DNA from: Mycolicibacterium elephantis DSM 44368
GTDB taxonomy: Bacteria > Actinomycetota > Actinomycetes > Mycobacteriales > Mycobacteriaceae
DNA: 64,000 nt
Direction of reading: 5' to 3'
Assembly: GCF_004014805.1 (NCBI RefSeq)
Contig: NZ_ATDN01000056.1
Coordinates: 124,001 to 188,000, forward strand
The position numbers and the translations under genes are program-made. Under the pieces are notes generated by a model that worked only from the letters and a program-made list of their open reading frames with translations, was not told the DNA's origin and ran no database searches. Below are positions 8,401 through 16,761 of this stretch, piece after piece (within the stretch, counting starts at the first letter, position 1; every line of letters begins with the position of its first letter).

Positions 8401-10320
8401 TTACGAACGGGCAGTGGTCGTGTAGTCGTCGAAGTTCGGCTCGAGGGTGCGGGCGAAGTAGTCCGGCACCGCCCACGGCGAGTTGGTGACGACGCGGCCC
8501 TTGCTGTTGCGGTAGTAGTTCTGCACCCCGTCCATCGCGTACACCATCTCGTTGTTGGTGGCGTCGAGCTCGCGGTTGTACTCCTCGAACGGTTCGGGCC
8601 GGCACTCGACCGCCGCCAGGTCGTCGCGCACCATCCGGGTCAGCATGTTGACGATGTAGCGGATCTGCGCCTCGGCGATCACGAGCCAGCTGCCGCCGGG
8701 CGGATTGGTGTTGGGCCCGTAAAGGAAGAACAGGTTGGGGAAGCCCGGTGCGGTCATACCCAGGTAGGCCCGGGCGTTGTCGTCACTCCACGCCTCGCGC
8801 AGCTCGATGCCGTCGCGGCCGCGCAGCTCCATCGGATACAGATAGCGCTGCTGCTGGAATCCGGTGCACAGGATCAGCATGTCGATCTCGTGCGCGGACC
8901 CGGATTCGGTCACCAACTCCCGCGAGGTCAGGTGGTCGACACCCTCGGCGGCGAGCTCCACGTTGTCCCGGCGCAGCGTGGCGAACCAGCCGTTGTCCAT
9001 CAGCAGCCGCTTACCGAACGGCGGGTAGTCCGGCGTGCACTTCTCGATCAGATCCTCTCGGCCGTCCAGCTGCTGGCGCAGATACCCGATGAAGGCCCGC
9101 CGGTAGGCGTCGTTGAGGGAGCTGACCAGCTTGCCCTTCTCGGCGGCCTTGGGGTCGACGCGCAGCGCGGGGTAGTTGCGCTCGGTGTAGACCCAGTAGA
9201 GCCGGAACCGGAACCACGCCCGGTAGAACGGGACGTGCCGGAACAGCCAGTGCCTGCTCGCCGGCTGCTTGCGGTAGTACTGCTCGTTGGGCGTGATCCA
9301 GTGCGGCTCGGGCTGGATGACGACCATGTGCTCGACCTCGGGGGCGATCTTGCAGACCACCTGCATCGCGCTGGCGCCGGCGCCGACGACGGCGACCTTC
9401 TTGCCCCGGTAGTCGGCGTCGGGGGTCCAGCGTGCCGAGTGGACCACCGTGCCGGTGAAGTCCGAAAGGCCCTTGAAATTAGGAATATTCGGGGTGCTGT
9501 GCAGACCGGCCGCGGTGATCAGTGCCGAGGTGCGGATGGTCTCGGTGCCGGCGGCCGACGTCGCCGTCACCACCCATTCGTTGGTGGCGGGATCCCATTC
9601 GGCCCCCTCCACGGTGACACCGGTCTCGATGTGCGGCGCCAGCTCGAAGTGGGCGACCACGTTGTCGACGTACTGGCGGATCTCGGGGGCCTGGGCGAAG
9701 TTCTCGCTCCAGTCGTGGTGGAAGAAGGAGTAGGAGTACAGGTTGTTCGGGACGTCCACGCGGGCACCGGGATAGCGGGCCTCGAACCAGGTGCCGCCGA
9801 CCTTCTCATTGCGCTCGAGCACCCGGAACGGGATACCGGCGCGCTTCAGGTGCACGGCGGCGGCGAGCCCGGAGAACCCGGCGCCGACGATGACGACGGA
9901 GAAGCCCGTCGCCGCGGCGCGGTCGGCGACGTTCTCGGCGGTGAACGGGACGAACCCCAGCTGTTCGGCCGCCAGGTCCGTGTAGGTGTCCGACACCGGT
10001 TCGCCCATGACCGCGGACATCACCTTGACCAGTTCGTCGCCGGTGGGGGAGGGATGCGCAGCCGGCGTCCCCGCGGCCCAGTCCATGATCGCGGTGAAGG
10101 CCGCCTCCCGGACCTCGGCGACGCGCTCGGCGGGCAGACCACCGTCGTCGAGATCCTCGAAGCCCTTCACCGGGGCGATGCGGTAGGGCTCACCGAGCCA
10201 GCGCGGATCACCGGTGAGCTGGTAGAGGACCCCGATCAGGCAGGGCACGTTGGCCTCCGCCAACGCGTTGCGCAGTTCGTCGGCGTCGATGTTCGAGCCT
10301 GAATCCAGTAGTTGCGTCAT
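8401..10320 (-). CDS. type I Baeyer-Villiger monooxygenase, HAPMO-like with N-terminal extension
   Basis: This is a 639-residue flavoprotein. An extension of about 140 residues precedes the FAD Rossmann motif VGAGFSGLAAA (146-156). The BVMO fingerprint FTGTVVHSARW (288-298) follows, then the NADPH Rossmann motif VVGAGASAMQ near 312. The residue after the fingerprint Trp is Thr, where Pro or Asp is usual. Length and extension match 4-hydroxyacetophenone monooxygenase (about 640 residues) better than cyclohexanone monooxygenase. These enzymes insert oxygen next to a ketone, giving an ester or lactone. AAGGAGATG precedes the ATG at 10320. It heads a BVMO-fadA-fadB operon; two HSL esterases in the cluster could process its product (inferred). 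Confidence 0.9.
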   Translation of the reverse strand: MTQLLDSGSNIDADELRNALAEANVPCLIGVLYQLTGDPRWLGEPYRIAPVKGFEDLDDGGLPAERVAEVREAAFTAIMDWAAGTPAAHPSPTGDELVKVMSAVMGEPVSDTYTDLAAEQLGFVPFTAENVADRAAATGFSVVIVGAGFSGLAAAVHLKRAGIPFRVLERNEKVGGTWFEARYPGARVDVPNNLYSYSFFHHDWSENFAQAPEIRQYVDNVVAHFELAPHIETGVTVEGAEWDPATNEWVVTATSAAGTETIRTSALITAAGLHSTPNIPNFKGLSDFTGTVVHSARWTPDADYRGKKVAVVGAGASAMQVVCKIAPEVEHMVVIQPEPHWITPNEQYYRKQPASRHWLFRHVPFYRAWFRFRLYWVYTERNYPALRVDPKAAEKGKLVSSLNDAYRRAFIGYLRQQLDGREDLIEKCTPDYPPFGKRLLMDNGWFATLRRDNVELAAEGVDHLTSRELVTESGSAHEIDMLILCTGFQQQRYLYPMELRGRDGIELREAWSDDNARAYLGMTAPGFPNLFFLYGPNTNPPGGSWLVIAEAQIRYIVNMLTRMVRDDLAAVECRPEPFEEYNRELDATNNEMVYAMDGVQNYYRNSKGRVVTNSPWAVPDYFARTLEPNFDDYTTTARS

Positions 10321-10535
10321 GACATCTCCTTGCTAAGGGCGACAACTGTTTTGACACGTTGAGGCGTTCGGTCGGATCCGTCGCCGTCGGGTGGCATCGG
10401 CCGACTCGCTTTCGGACCATCGGTGAATCGCTACTTCAGTAGTGGAACAACCTCTACTGGGAATATACAGCACAACATGGCCAAGTTGTTAGTCTAGATT
10501 CTTGTCAATTGTGTGGCGGTGACCACGCTGAACAG
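10321..10535 (-). promoter_or_regulatory. promoter region of the BVMO-fadA-fadB operon with two operator-like repeats
   Basis: This gene-free stretch lies upstream of the BVMO start. It holds CTACT-TC-AGTAG (10431-10442) and AGTTGTTAGTC (10484-10494). The second shares TTGTTAGTC with a palindrome at 25880-25892; the first shares CTACT/AGTAG arms with the palindrome at 24824-24840. Operator function, and Mce3R as the binder, are inferred. Confidence 0.45.
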
Positions 10536-10574
10536 CAGAACGCCGGCGGGATGTGAGTTCCCGCCGGCGTTCTG
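10536..10574 (-). terminator. terminator downstream of the P450-reductase operon
   Basis: A 16-bp inverted repeat (CAGAACGCCGGCGGGA with its complement at 10559-10574, seven-base loop) lies about 50 bp past the reductase stop at 10626, on the operon's strand. Confidence 0.75.
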
Positions 10575-10625
10575 AGGGCGACCGCGGTACGTAGCGTCCG
10601 GTCTACGTCCGCAGGGTCGGTGAAT

Positions 10626-11633
10626 TCAGATATCCAGAACCAGTTTGTCGCCCCGGCAACGCGAGACGCAGATCATCATGCAGTCGTTACGTTCCTGCTC
10701 CTCATAGCTGAGGACGTCGTCGCGGTGCTCGGGAACACCGCTGAGAACCGGGGTCTCGCACGTCCCGCACATTCCGGACCGGCACGAGGACATCACCATG
10801 ACACCTTGTGCCTCAATGGCTTCGAGAATGGACTGATCGGCAGGCACGGTCAGTGTCACACCCTGCTGGGCCAGTTCCACCTCGATCGGGCGGTTCACCC
10901 AGTCCTGCTCGCCGTCGGTGCCGGGGGCGAAGCGCTCGAACCGCAGTGCGGTGGGCGACCAGGTCGCGCACCGCTCCTCCACGGCCTTGAGCAGTGCCTG
11001 CGGGCCGCAGCAGTAGACCAGGGCGTCCTCACGCGGTTCGCCGAGGACGCTGTCGAGATCGATCAGACCGCGCTCGTCCTGGGGCCAGAGGTCGACCCGG
11101 TCGCCGTAGACGGCGAGTTCGTCCAGGAAGGCCATCGAGGCCTGGGTGCGACCCCCGTAGACCAGCCGCCATGTCGCGCCGGCGGCCTCGGCGGCCGCCA
11201 CCATGGGAAGGATCGGGGTGATGCCGATGCCGCCCGCGATGAAGATGTAGTTCGGCGCTTCCGCGAGCCGGAAATGGTTGCGCGGTCCGCGAATCCGAAG
11301 TTCGGTGCCGGTGCCGATCGAGTCGTGGACGTACACCGAACCGCCGCGCGACTCGGGCTCGCGCAGCACCGCGATGCGCCAGCTGCGCCGATCGGCGGGA
11401 TCGCCGCACAGCGAGTACTGGCGAACCAGCCCGGAAGGCATCATCAGGTCGATGTGCGCACCCGGCTCCCATTCCGGGAGCTCATGCCTGCCGACCTCTT
11501 CGAGCCGCAGCGAGACAACACCGTCGGCGACGACGGCCTTGTCAGCCACCACCACGTCGGCCTCGTACTCCCGCATCACCAGCCGGACGGTGCTCGGCCG
11601 CGGCGGGCAGTCCACGTCCGCCATGCCGGTCAC
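10626..11633 (-). CDS. phthalate-dioxygenase-reductase-type ferredoxin reductase
   Basis: The 335-residue protein carries an FMN-binding domain with RQYSLCGDP near residue 97, an NAD-binding domain with GGIGITPILPM near residue 155 and YCCGPQALL, and a C-terminal plant-type 2Fe-2S ferredoxin domain with the C-x4-C-x2-C cluster SCRSGMCGTC and a distant fourth Cys. It transfers electrons from NAD(P)H to an oxygenase. The GTG at 11633 overlaps the P450 stop by four bases (an ATG at 11624 is an alternative start), so the P450 encoded immediately upstream is the likely acceptor. This one-protein reductase-ferredoxin pairing with a P450 resembles class VII-like systems but on separate polypeptides. 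Confidence 0.88.
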   Translation of the reverse strand: MTGMADVDCPPRPSTVRLVMREYEADVVVADKAVVADGVVSLRLEEVGRHELPEWEPGAHIDLMMPSGLVRQYSLCGDPADRRSWRIAVLREPESRGGSVYVHDSIGTGTELRIRGPRNHFRLAEAPNYIFIAGGIGITPILPMVAAAEAAGATWRLVYGGRTQASMAFLDELAVYGDRVDLWPQDERGLIDLDSVLGEPREDALVYCCGPQALLKAVEERCATWSPTALRFERFAPGTDGEQDWVNRPIEVELAQQGVTLTVPADQSILEAIEAQGVMVMSSCRSGMCGTCETPVLSGVPEHRDDVLSYEEQERNDCMMICVSRCRGDKLVLDI

Positions 11634-12847
11634 CAGGTGACGGGAAGCGACTTGAGGCCGAAGATCTTCGCGTCGTTCTTCAGCGGCACCTCGTCAGCCG
11701 GCACAGCCAGCTTCAGGGTGGGGATGCGCTCGAAGATCAGGCGGATGACGGTCTGCAGTTCCACGCGGGCCAGCGGTGCGCCGAGGCAGGTGTGGATGCC
11801 GTAGCCGAAGGCGATGTGCCCGCGGGCGTCGCGCTGGATGTCGAGGGTGTTGGGATCCTCGAACACGTTGGGATCGCGGTTGGCGGCGTCCATCGCGACC
11901 ATCACGAGATCGCCCTTGTTGAACTTCTTGTCGTTGATCTCGACGTTGTCGGTGAGCACGCGCGGCAGGTTGCCGATGATGTCGCAGAAGCGCAGCAGTT
12001 CCTCGACGGCGCTCGGGATGAGCGAGGGATGCTTGCGGATCTTCTCGAGCTGGTCGGGGTGCTCGAGCAGCGTGAACACACCGAGCGAGATCATGTTGCC
12101 GGTGGTCTCGTGGCCGGCCATCAGCAGGAAGGCCGCCATACCGGACACCTCGTGGACGGACAGATCACCGCTGCGGACGTGGTTGAGCAGCAGGCTGATC
12201 AGATCGTCGCCGGGGTTCTCCTGCTTGGCCAGCGTCAGCTCGGCCAGGTACTGCATGACCGACGCGATGGCACCGCTGACCTCTTCCGGCGTCGATTCGG
12301 GGTCGAGCACCTTGTGGGTCTCGGTCTGGAACCAGTCGTGCTTGTCGTAGGGCACACCGAGCAGTTCGCAGATGACCAGCGACGGCAGCGGCAGCGCCAT
12401 GTCCCGCACCAGGTCAGCCGAATTACCCTGCGCCAGAATGTCGTCGATCAGCTTGTTGGCGATGCGTTCGACCGTGGACCGCATGTCCTCCATGCGCCGC
12501 GGGGTGAACTCGCGGGAGAGCATCTTGCGCAGCCGGGTGTGGTCCGGAGGATCCATCGCGACGAAGAAGCCGGGGATGGGCTCACTTCCCGCGTCGCCCC
12601 GTGACGGGTCGGGAATGTCACGCACGCTCGCCTGACGTTCGGCGAGGACGGCCTTCACGTCGGCGTGCTCGGTCACCAGCTTCGCCGGATGGCCCTTGAA
12701 GAGAACCGGGCGCAGTGAGTCGCCGTCCGCGTACTCGGCCGCGGGCGCGAACGGACACGTCCGCTTGAAGGGAAATGCCGGAGGCTCCGGGGAATTCAGG
12801 TCCGCAGCAAGGGACTGAACGGCCGAAACCTGATCGCTGGTGGTCAC
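11630..12847 (-). CDS. cytochrome P450
   Basis: The 405-residue bacterial P450 has the I-helix oxygen motif AGHETT, the K-helix ExxR as EELLR and the heme loop FGYGIHTCLGAPLAR with the axial Cys near residue 354. The GTG at 12847 is preceded by AGGAGG with seven bases of spacing. It is the first gene of a two-gene operon with the reductase at 10626. The reaction is monooxygenation of a hydrophobic substrate; the substrate is not readable from sequence. In this cluster it could introduce the hydroxyl group that an SDR oxidises to the ketone used by the Baeyer-Villiger enzyme, but that order is inference. Confidence 0.93.
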   Translation of the reverse strand: MTTSDQVSAVQSLAADLNSPEPPAFPFKRTCPFAPAAEYADGDSLRPVLFKGHPAKLVTEHADVKAVLAERQASVRDIPDPSRGDAGSEPIPGFFVAMDPPDHTRLRKMLSREFTPRRMEDMRSTVERIANKLIDDILAQGNSADLVRDMALPLPSLVICELLGVPYDKHDWFQTETHKVLDPESTPEEVSGAIASVMQYLAELTLAKQENPGDDLISLLLNHVRSGDLSVHEVSGMAAFLLMAGHETTGNMISLGVFTLLEHPDQLEKIRKHPSLIPSAVEELLRFCDIIGNLPRVLTDNVEINDKKFNKGDLVMVAMDAANRDPNVFEDPNTLDIQRDARGHIAFGYGIHTCLGAPLARVELQTVIRLIFERIPTLKLAVPADEVPLKNDAKIFGLKSLPVTW

Positions 12848-12899
12848 TCTGAGGCCTCCTTGGAAAGTTCGCGCACAGTGTCCGAATGGGAATGATCCT

Positions 12900-12914
12900 G
12901 ATCACAAGAGTGAT
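12900..12914. promoter_or_regulatory. candidate operator upstream of the P450 operon
   Basis: GATCACAAGAGTGAT contains ATCAC/GTGAT arms separated by four bases, about 55 bp upstream of the P450 start. The first seven bases, GATCACA, equal the left arm of the palindrome in front of the mce operon. Confidence 0.35.
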
Positions 12915-13532
12915 TGGCGATAGCATCACACAGATCTTCCGGAGCCGTCAAGGCCTGACTAAAACCACCATTAACAGTCTCGTCTCGATTCGTTGCTGGT
13001 AACAGCTTCATAGCAGGTAGATGACATGAGAGTAGGTTTCTATAGGCGATCGGCTAAGACGCTCTGTGAGTGGCCTCGTTACGCCGACAGTTAATGTCAG
13101 TTCTGTCCTGCTGGCGTCCCGGCTGGGCGGAAGTCGGCAACTGTAGCCGCTGGGTGGTCGAGTTGGCCTCGCAGCCTGTTTCCGCGCGGCGATGGCCCCG
13201 GCAATATTCCTGTCTGGTGCTGTCGCCACGGGCCGGTCTCTATATCAACGAATAACCGCGGCGGGTTCGGACGAGTCACGTCCCGGCAACATGATCAGGC
13301 GGGACGTAGTTCGTATCGCTAATGAATGGATAGAACTCATATTCACTATTCGCATGCCCATCGGAGCCGTCCGCGGGGCTGGACGGAAGTGGTCACTGCG
13401 GTGCTGACATCGCCAAAAATGCGCTTTGAAATGTATATATATGACGCTCGCGTACTTCGTTTCGCGCAAGTCAAGCGCCTGCCATTCGACGGTCGCTTGA
13501 CGCTGAAATTTTCTTTATGCGATGCTATCGCG

Positions 13533-13549
13533 GATCACATTGTGTGATC
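13533..13549. promoter_or_regulatory. candidate operator upstream of the mce operon
   Basis: A perfect palindrome with 7-bp arms, GATCACA-TTG-TGTGATC, lies about 160 bp upstream of the yrbEA start. The arm order is the reverse of the CRP consensus. The binding protein is not known. Confidence 0.4.
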
Positions 13550-13709
13550 GGGACCACCCGGAACCCAACATGTGACAACACCGGTCTCCCGAACAGGAAG
13601 GCGGCAGGTTGACCAAATCGGCGCATAACAGAGCCTCACAACGCGCGTCGGTTCACCGGGGTTGGTCCCCGTGCGACAGCACGCCGAGACGACTCATGCC
13701 GAGGTGGAC

Positions 13710-14528
13710 GTGACCACAACTGACGACATTCGCGACACAGCGGGGTCCTTCTCGATCTCCGCGATCTCTTCGGCGAAGGCCGCCAAGCCTGTCAACGCCG
13801 TCGGCGGCTTCTTCGCGATGGCACTCGACACCCTGATGGCGATCCCGCGCCGGCCCTTCGCGTGGCGTGAGTTCCTCGAGCAGTCCTGGTTCGTCGCCCG
13901 CGTGTCGCTGGTGCCCACGCTGATGCTGGCGATCCCGTTCACCGTGCTGCTGATCTTCACCTTCAACATCCTGCTGCTCGAGTTCGGTGCGGCCGACTTC
14001 GCGGGCACCGGTGCCGCGTACGGCACCGTCACCCAGATCGGTCCGGTGGTAACGGTTCTCGTGGTCGCCGGGGCGGGTGCGACCGCGATGTGCGCGGACC
14101 TCGGCGCCCGCACGATCCGCGAGGAACTCGACGCGCTGCGCGTGATGGGCGTCGACCCCATCCGAACCCTGGTCGTGCCAAGGGTTTTGGCCGCGACCGT
14201 GGTGGCCACCCTGCTGGCCTCGGTGGTGATCCTGGTCGGCCTGGTCGGCGGCTTCATCTTCTCGGTGTTCGTCCAGCACGTGACACCCGGCGCGTTCGTC
14301 AGCGGTCTGACCGTCATCACCGGCCCGGCCGACGTGGTGCTGTCGCTGGTCAAGGCGGCGTTGTTCGGGCTGTCTGCCGGCCTGATCGCCTGCTACAAGG
14401 GCATTTCGGTGGGCGGCGGCCCCGCGGGCGTCGGCAACGCCGTCAACGAGACCGTCGTGTTCACCTTCGTGGCGCTGTTCGCGATCAACATCATCGCGTC
14501 CGCCGTCGGCATCAAGGCCACGCTGTGA
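13710..14528 (+). CDS. yrbEA: YrbE-type ABC permease of the mce operon (A subunit)
   Basis: The 272-residue MlaE/YrbE-family integral membrane protein has about five to six hydrophobic segments and the conserved cytoplasmic loop EELDALRVMGVDPIRTLVVPR around residue 130, the typical signature of MlaE permeases that couples to the ATPase. YrbE proteins form the inner-membrane permease through which Mce complexes move lipids or sterols. The GTG at 13710 is preceded by GAGGTGG; GTG 13671 and TTG 13662 are possible longer starts. It overlaps yrbEB by four bases (GTGA). The MceG-type ATPase is not in the window, as is usual in mycobacteria. Confidence 0.92.
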   Translation: MTTTDDIRDTAGSFSISAISSAKAAKPVNAVGGFFAMALDTLMAIPRRPFAWREFLEQSWFVARVSLVPTLMLAIPFTVLLIFTFNILLLEFGAADFAGTGAAYGTVTQIGPVVTVLVVAGAGATAMCADLGARTIREELDALRVMGVDPIRTLVVPRVLAATVVATLLASVVILVGLVGGFIFSVFVQHVTPGAFVSGLTVITGPADVVLSLVKAALFGLSAGLIACYKGISVGGGPAGVGNAVNETVVFTFVALFAINIIASAVGIKATL

Positions 14529-15373
14529 CCGCCCCCAGCAGGTTCCATCCGCGGATCCACCGCGTCCTGAGCGGATGGGTGGACGGCCTGAGCCGGATCG
14601 GCAGCCAGGCGCAGTTCTACTTCAAGACGCTCGGCTCGATCAAAGACGTCCTCATCTACTACAAGATCGAGCTGGTCCGGCTGATCGCCCAGATGAGCCT
14701 GGGCGTCGGAGCGCTGGCCGTGATCGGCGGCACCGTGGTGATCGTCGGCTTCCTGACACTGTCGACCGGTGCGCTGGTCGCCGTGCAGGGCTACAACCAG
14801 TTCGCCGACGTCGGTGTGGAGGCACTCACCGGGTTCGCGTCGGCCTACTTCAACGTCCGCCTGATCGGTCCCGTGATCGCGGGCATCGGGCTGGCCGCCA
14901 CCATCGGCGCCGGTGCCACCGCCCAACTGGGCGCCATGCGGATCAACGAGGAGATCGACGCCCTGGAGGTGATGGGCGTGCGCGCCATCGCCTACCTGGC
15001 GTCGAGCCGGGTGCTGGCCGGGGTGATCGTGGTGATCCCGCTGTACTGCGTGGCGGTGCTGTCGGCGTTCTGGGCCGCGCGCTTCGGCACGATCGCGATC
15101 TACGGACAGTCCTCCGGCGTCTACGACCACTACTTCACGACGTTTCTGAACAACACCGACATCATCTGGTCGTTCTTCCAGGCGGTCGCCATGGCGGTGG
15201 TCATCATGCTCGTGCACACCTACTACGGGTTCACCGCCTCCGGTGGTCCGGCCGGGGTCGGCGAGGCGGTCGGCCGCGCGGTGCGGACCTCGCTGATCGC
15301 GGCGGTGCTCGTCGTCCTGTTCCTCTCGCTGGCCATCTACGGCCAGTCCGGCAACTTCCACCTCGCGGGGTAG
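14525..15373 (+). CDS. yrbEB: YrbE-type ABC permease of the mce operon (B subunit)
   Basis: The 282-residue second permease subunit has the EEIDALEVMGVRAIAYLASSR loop in the middle and hydrophobic segments on both sides, with the GPAGVGEAVG motif before the last one. It pairs with YrbEA to form the membrane channel of the Mce lipid importer. The GTG start overlaps the yrbEA stop in a GTGA, and mceA follows four bases after its TAG, so translation is coupled through the operon. Confidence 0.92.
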   Translation: MTAPSRFHPRIHRVLSGWVDGLSRIGSQAQFYFKTLGSIKDVLIYYKIELVRLIAQMSLGVGALAVIGGTVVIVGFLTLSTGALVAVQGYNQFADVGVEALTGFASAYFNVRLIGPVIAGIGLAATIGAGATAQLGAMRINEEIDALEVMGVRAIAYLASSRVLAGVIVVIPLYCVAVLSAFWAARFGTIAIYGQSSGVYDHYFTTFLNNTDIIWSFFQAVAMAVVIMLVHTYYGFTASGGPAGVGEAVGRAVRTSLIAAVLVVLFLSLAIYGQSGNFHLAG

Positions 15374-15377
15374 TCAC

Positions 15378-16745
15378 ATGGATTCGAGGAGAGGCGGAGT
15401 CCACCCGCTGTGGTGGACCGCGGCGTTGTTCGCGACGATCATCGGCCTGGTCGTCGTGTGCTCGTTGATCTTCGCCGGCACGTTCCGGCGTTTCGTGCCG
15501 GTCACGCTGACCGCCGACCGGTCCGGTCTGGTGATGGAGTCCGGCGCGAAGGTTAAGATGCAGGGTGTCGAGGTCGGCCGGGTGGCCGGTATCGAAGGCG
15601 GAAAGACCCCGGTCGGCCTGAAACTCGAGATCTACCCGGACCAGGCGGATCTCATCCCGGCCAACGTCGAAGCCCAGATCGCCACCACCACGGCGTTCGG
15701 TGCCAAGTACGTCGACCTGATCTATCCGGAAAACCCCAGCCCGCAACGGATCACGGCGGGCATGGTGCTCAAGTCGCGCAATGTGGCCACCGAGGTCAAC
15801 ACCGTGTTCGACAACCTCGTCGGACTGCTGAACCAGATCGACGTCACCAAGCTGTCCGCGGTGCTCACCGCGGTCGCCGACGCGGTTCGCGGCCAGGGTG
15901 AGGCCATCGGCAAGGCCACCACCGACGCGAACGAGGTGCTGCTGGCCGTCAACCCGAAGATGGACAACGTCGCGGCGAACTGGGTGTCGTTCAAGGGCTT
16001 CAGCGACGCGTACAGCGCCGCGGCGAAGGACATCCTCGCCACGCTCGATGCCGCGACCGTCACCAGCGCAACGGTCGACAACCACGCCAAGGACCTCGAC
16101 GCGCTGCTGTTGAGCTCGATCGGGTTGTCCACCAGCGGGATCGATCTCATCGCGCCGAACCGCGACAACCTCGTCAACGGCATCAACGTGCTCGAGCCGA
16201 CCACCAGCCTGCTGCTGAAGTACGAGCCCGAGTACACGTGCCTGCTGCAGGGGGCGAAGTACGCCCTGGACCACGGCGCCTACGAGAACATCGGCGGTAA
16301 CGGCCGTTCCGTGGTGCAGGACGTGGGTCTGCTGTTCGGCGACGACCCCTACCGCTATCCGCAGCACCTGCCGGTGGTGAATGCGAAGGGCGGCCCCGGT
16401 GGGAAACCGGGCTGCGGGTCGCTGCCCGACGTCAGCAAGAACTTCCCGGTGCGCTACCTCGTCACCGACACCGGCTTCGGCACGGGCCTGGACATCCGGC
16501 CGAACCCGGGCATCGGGTTCCCGGGCTGGGCGAACTACTACCCCGTCACCAAGGCGATTCCGGAACCGCCGCGGGTGCGCGACCTCGGCGGTCCCGCACC
16601 GGGCCCGGCGCCCGCGGTGCCCGGCGGTGCCCCGTACGGCGCCGCGCTGTACGCGCCCGACGGCACCCCGCTGTGGCCGGGTGTGCCGCCCAAGCCGCCC
16701 GCCCCACCGGCACCGCCGGCGGATCCGGCGGCCCCGACCCCATGA
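15378..16745 (+). CDS. mceA: Mce-family protein A
   Basis: The 455-residue cell-envelope protein has an N-terminal membrane anchor (about residues 12-35), an MCE/MlaD domain (VTLTADRSGLVMESGAKVKM, about 40-125) and a long helical region to about residue 300 that builds the periplasmic needle. The tail is rich in Pro and Ala (PPKPPAPPAPP). It is the first of six consecutive Mce proteins, matching the canonical mceA-F order, and acts in uptake of a hydrophobic molecule. The ATG at 15378 lies four bases after the yrbEB stop. Linkage to the Mce3R-like regulator argues for an mce3-type operon. Confidence 0.92.
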   Translation: MDSRRGGVHPLWWTAALFATIIGLVVVCSLIFAGTFRRFVPVTLTADRSGLVMESGAKVKMQGVEVGRVAGIEGGKTPVGLKLEIYPDQADLIPANVEAQIATTTAFGAKYVDLIYPENPSPQRITAGMVLKSRNVATEVNTVFDNLVGLLNQIDVTKLSAVLTAVADAVRGQGEAIGKATTDANEVLLAVNPKMDNVAANWVSFKGFSDAYSAAAKDILATLDAATVTSATVDNHAKDLDALLLSSIGLSTSGIDLIAPNRDNLVNGINVLEPTTSLLLKYEPEYTCLLQGAKYALDHGAYENIGGNGRSVVQDVGLLFGDDPYRYPQHLPVVNAKGGPGGKPGCGSLPDVSKNFPVRYLVTDTGFGTGLDIRPNPGIGFPGWANYYPVTKAIPEPPRVRDLGGPAPGPAPAVPGGAPYGAALYAPDGTPLWPGVPPKPPAPPAPPADPAAPTP

Positions 16746-16761
16746 CCATCGAGGACCAGCA

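Larger units (their letters stand above)
12848..13709. other. 862-bp divergent intergenic region between P450 and yrbEA
   Basis: No convincing gene is visible here. The short open frames near 13.25-13.55 kb lack ribosome sites and family features. The part from about 13250 to 13520 is clearly less GC-rich than the flanks, with an AT run near 13430-13442. Two operator-like elements are present: GATCACA-TTG-TGTGATC at 13533-13549, on the mce side, and ATCAC-AAGA-GTGAT at 12901-12914, on the P450 side. The region must carry the divergent promoters of the P450 and mce operons. Confidence 0.6.

Noticed and set aside
7129..10302. Open frame of over 1000 codons on the plus strand
   Set aside because: It is antisense to fadA and the BVMO gene, which have clear family motifs. 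In high-GC DNA the complementary frame often lacks stops. Its product is a His/Arg/Gly-rich sequence with no recognisable motif.
13245..13547. Short frames on both strands in the mce-P450 gap
   Set aside because: No ribosome sites, no family features, unusual composition; more likely chance frames in the AT-richer patch.
13533..13549. CRP-type binding site
   Set aside because: The arms read TCACA...TGTGA, the inverse order of the TGTGA-N6-TCACA consensus. Kept only as an unassigned palindrome.
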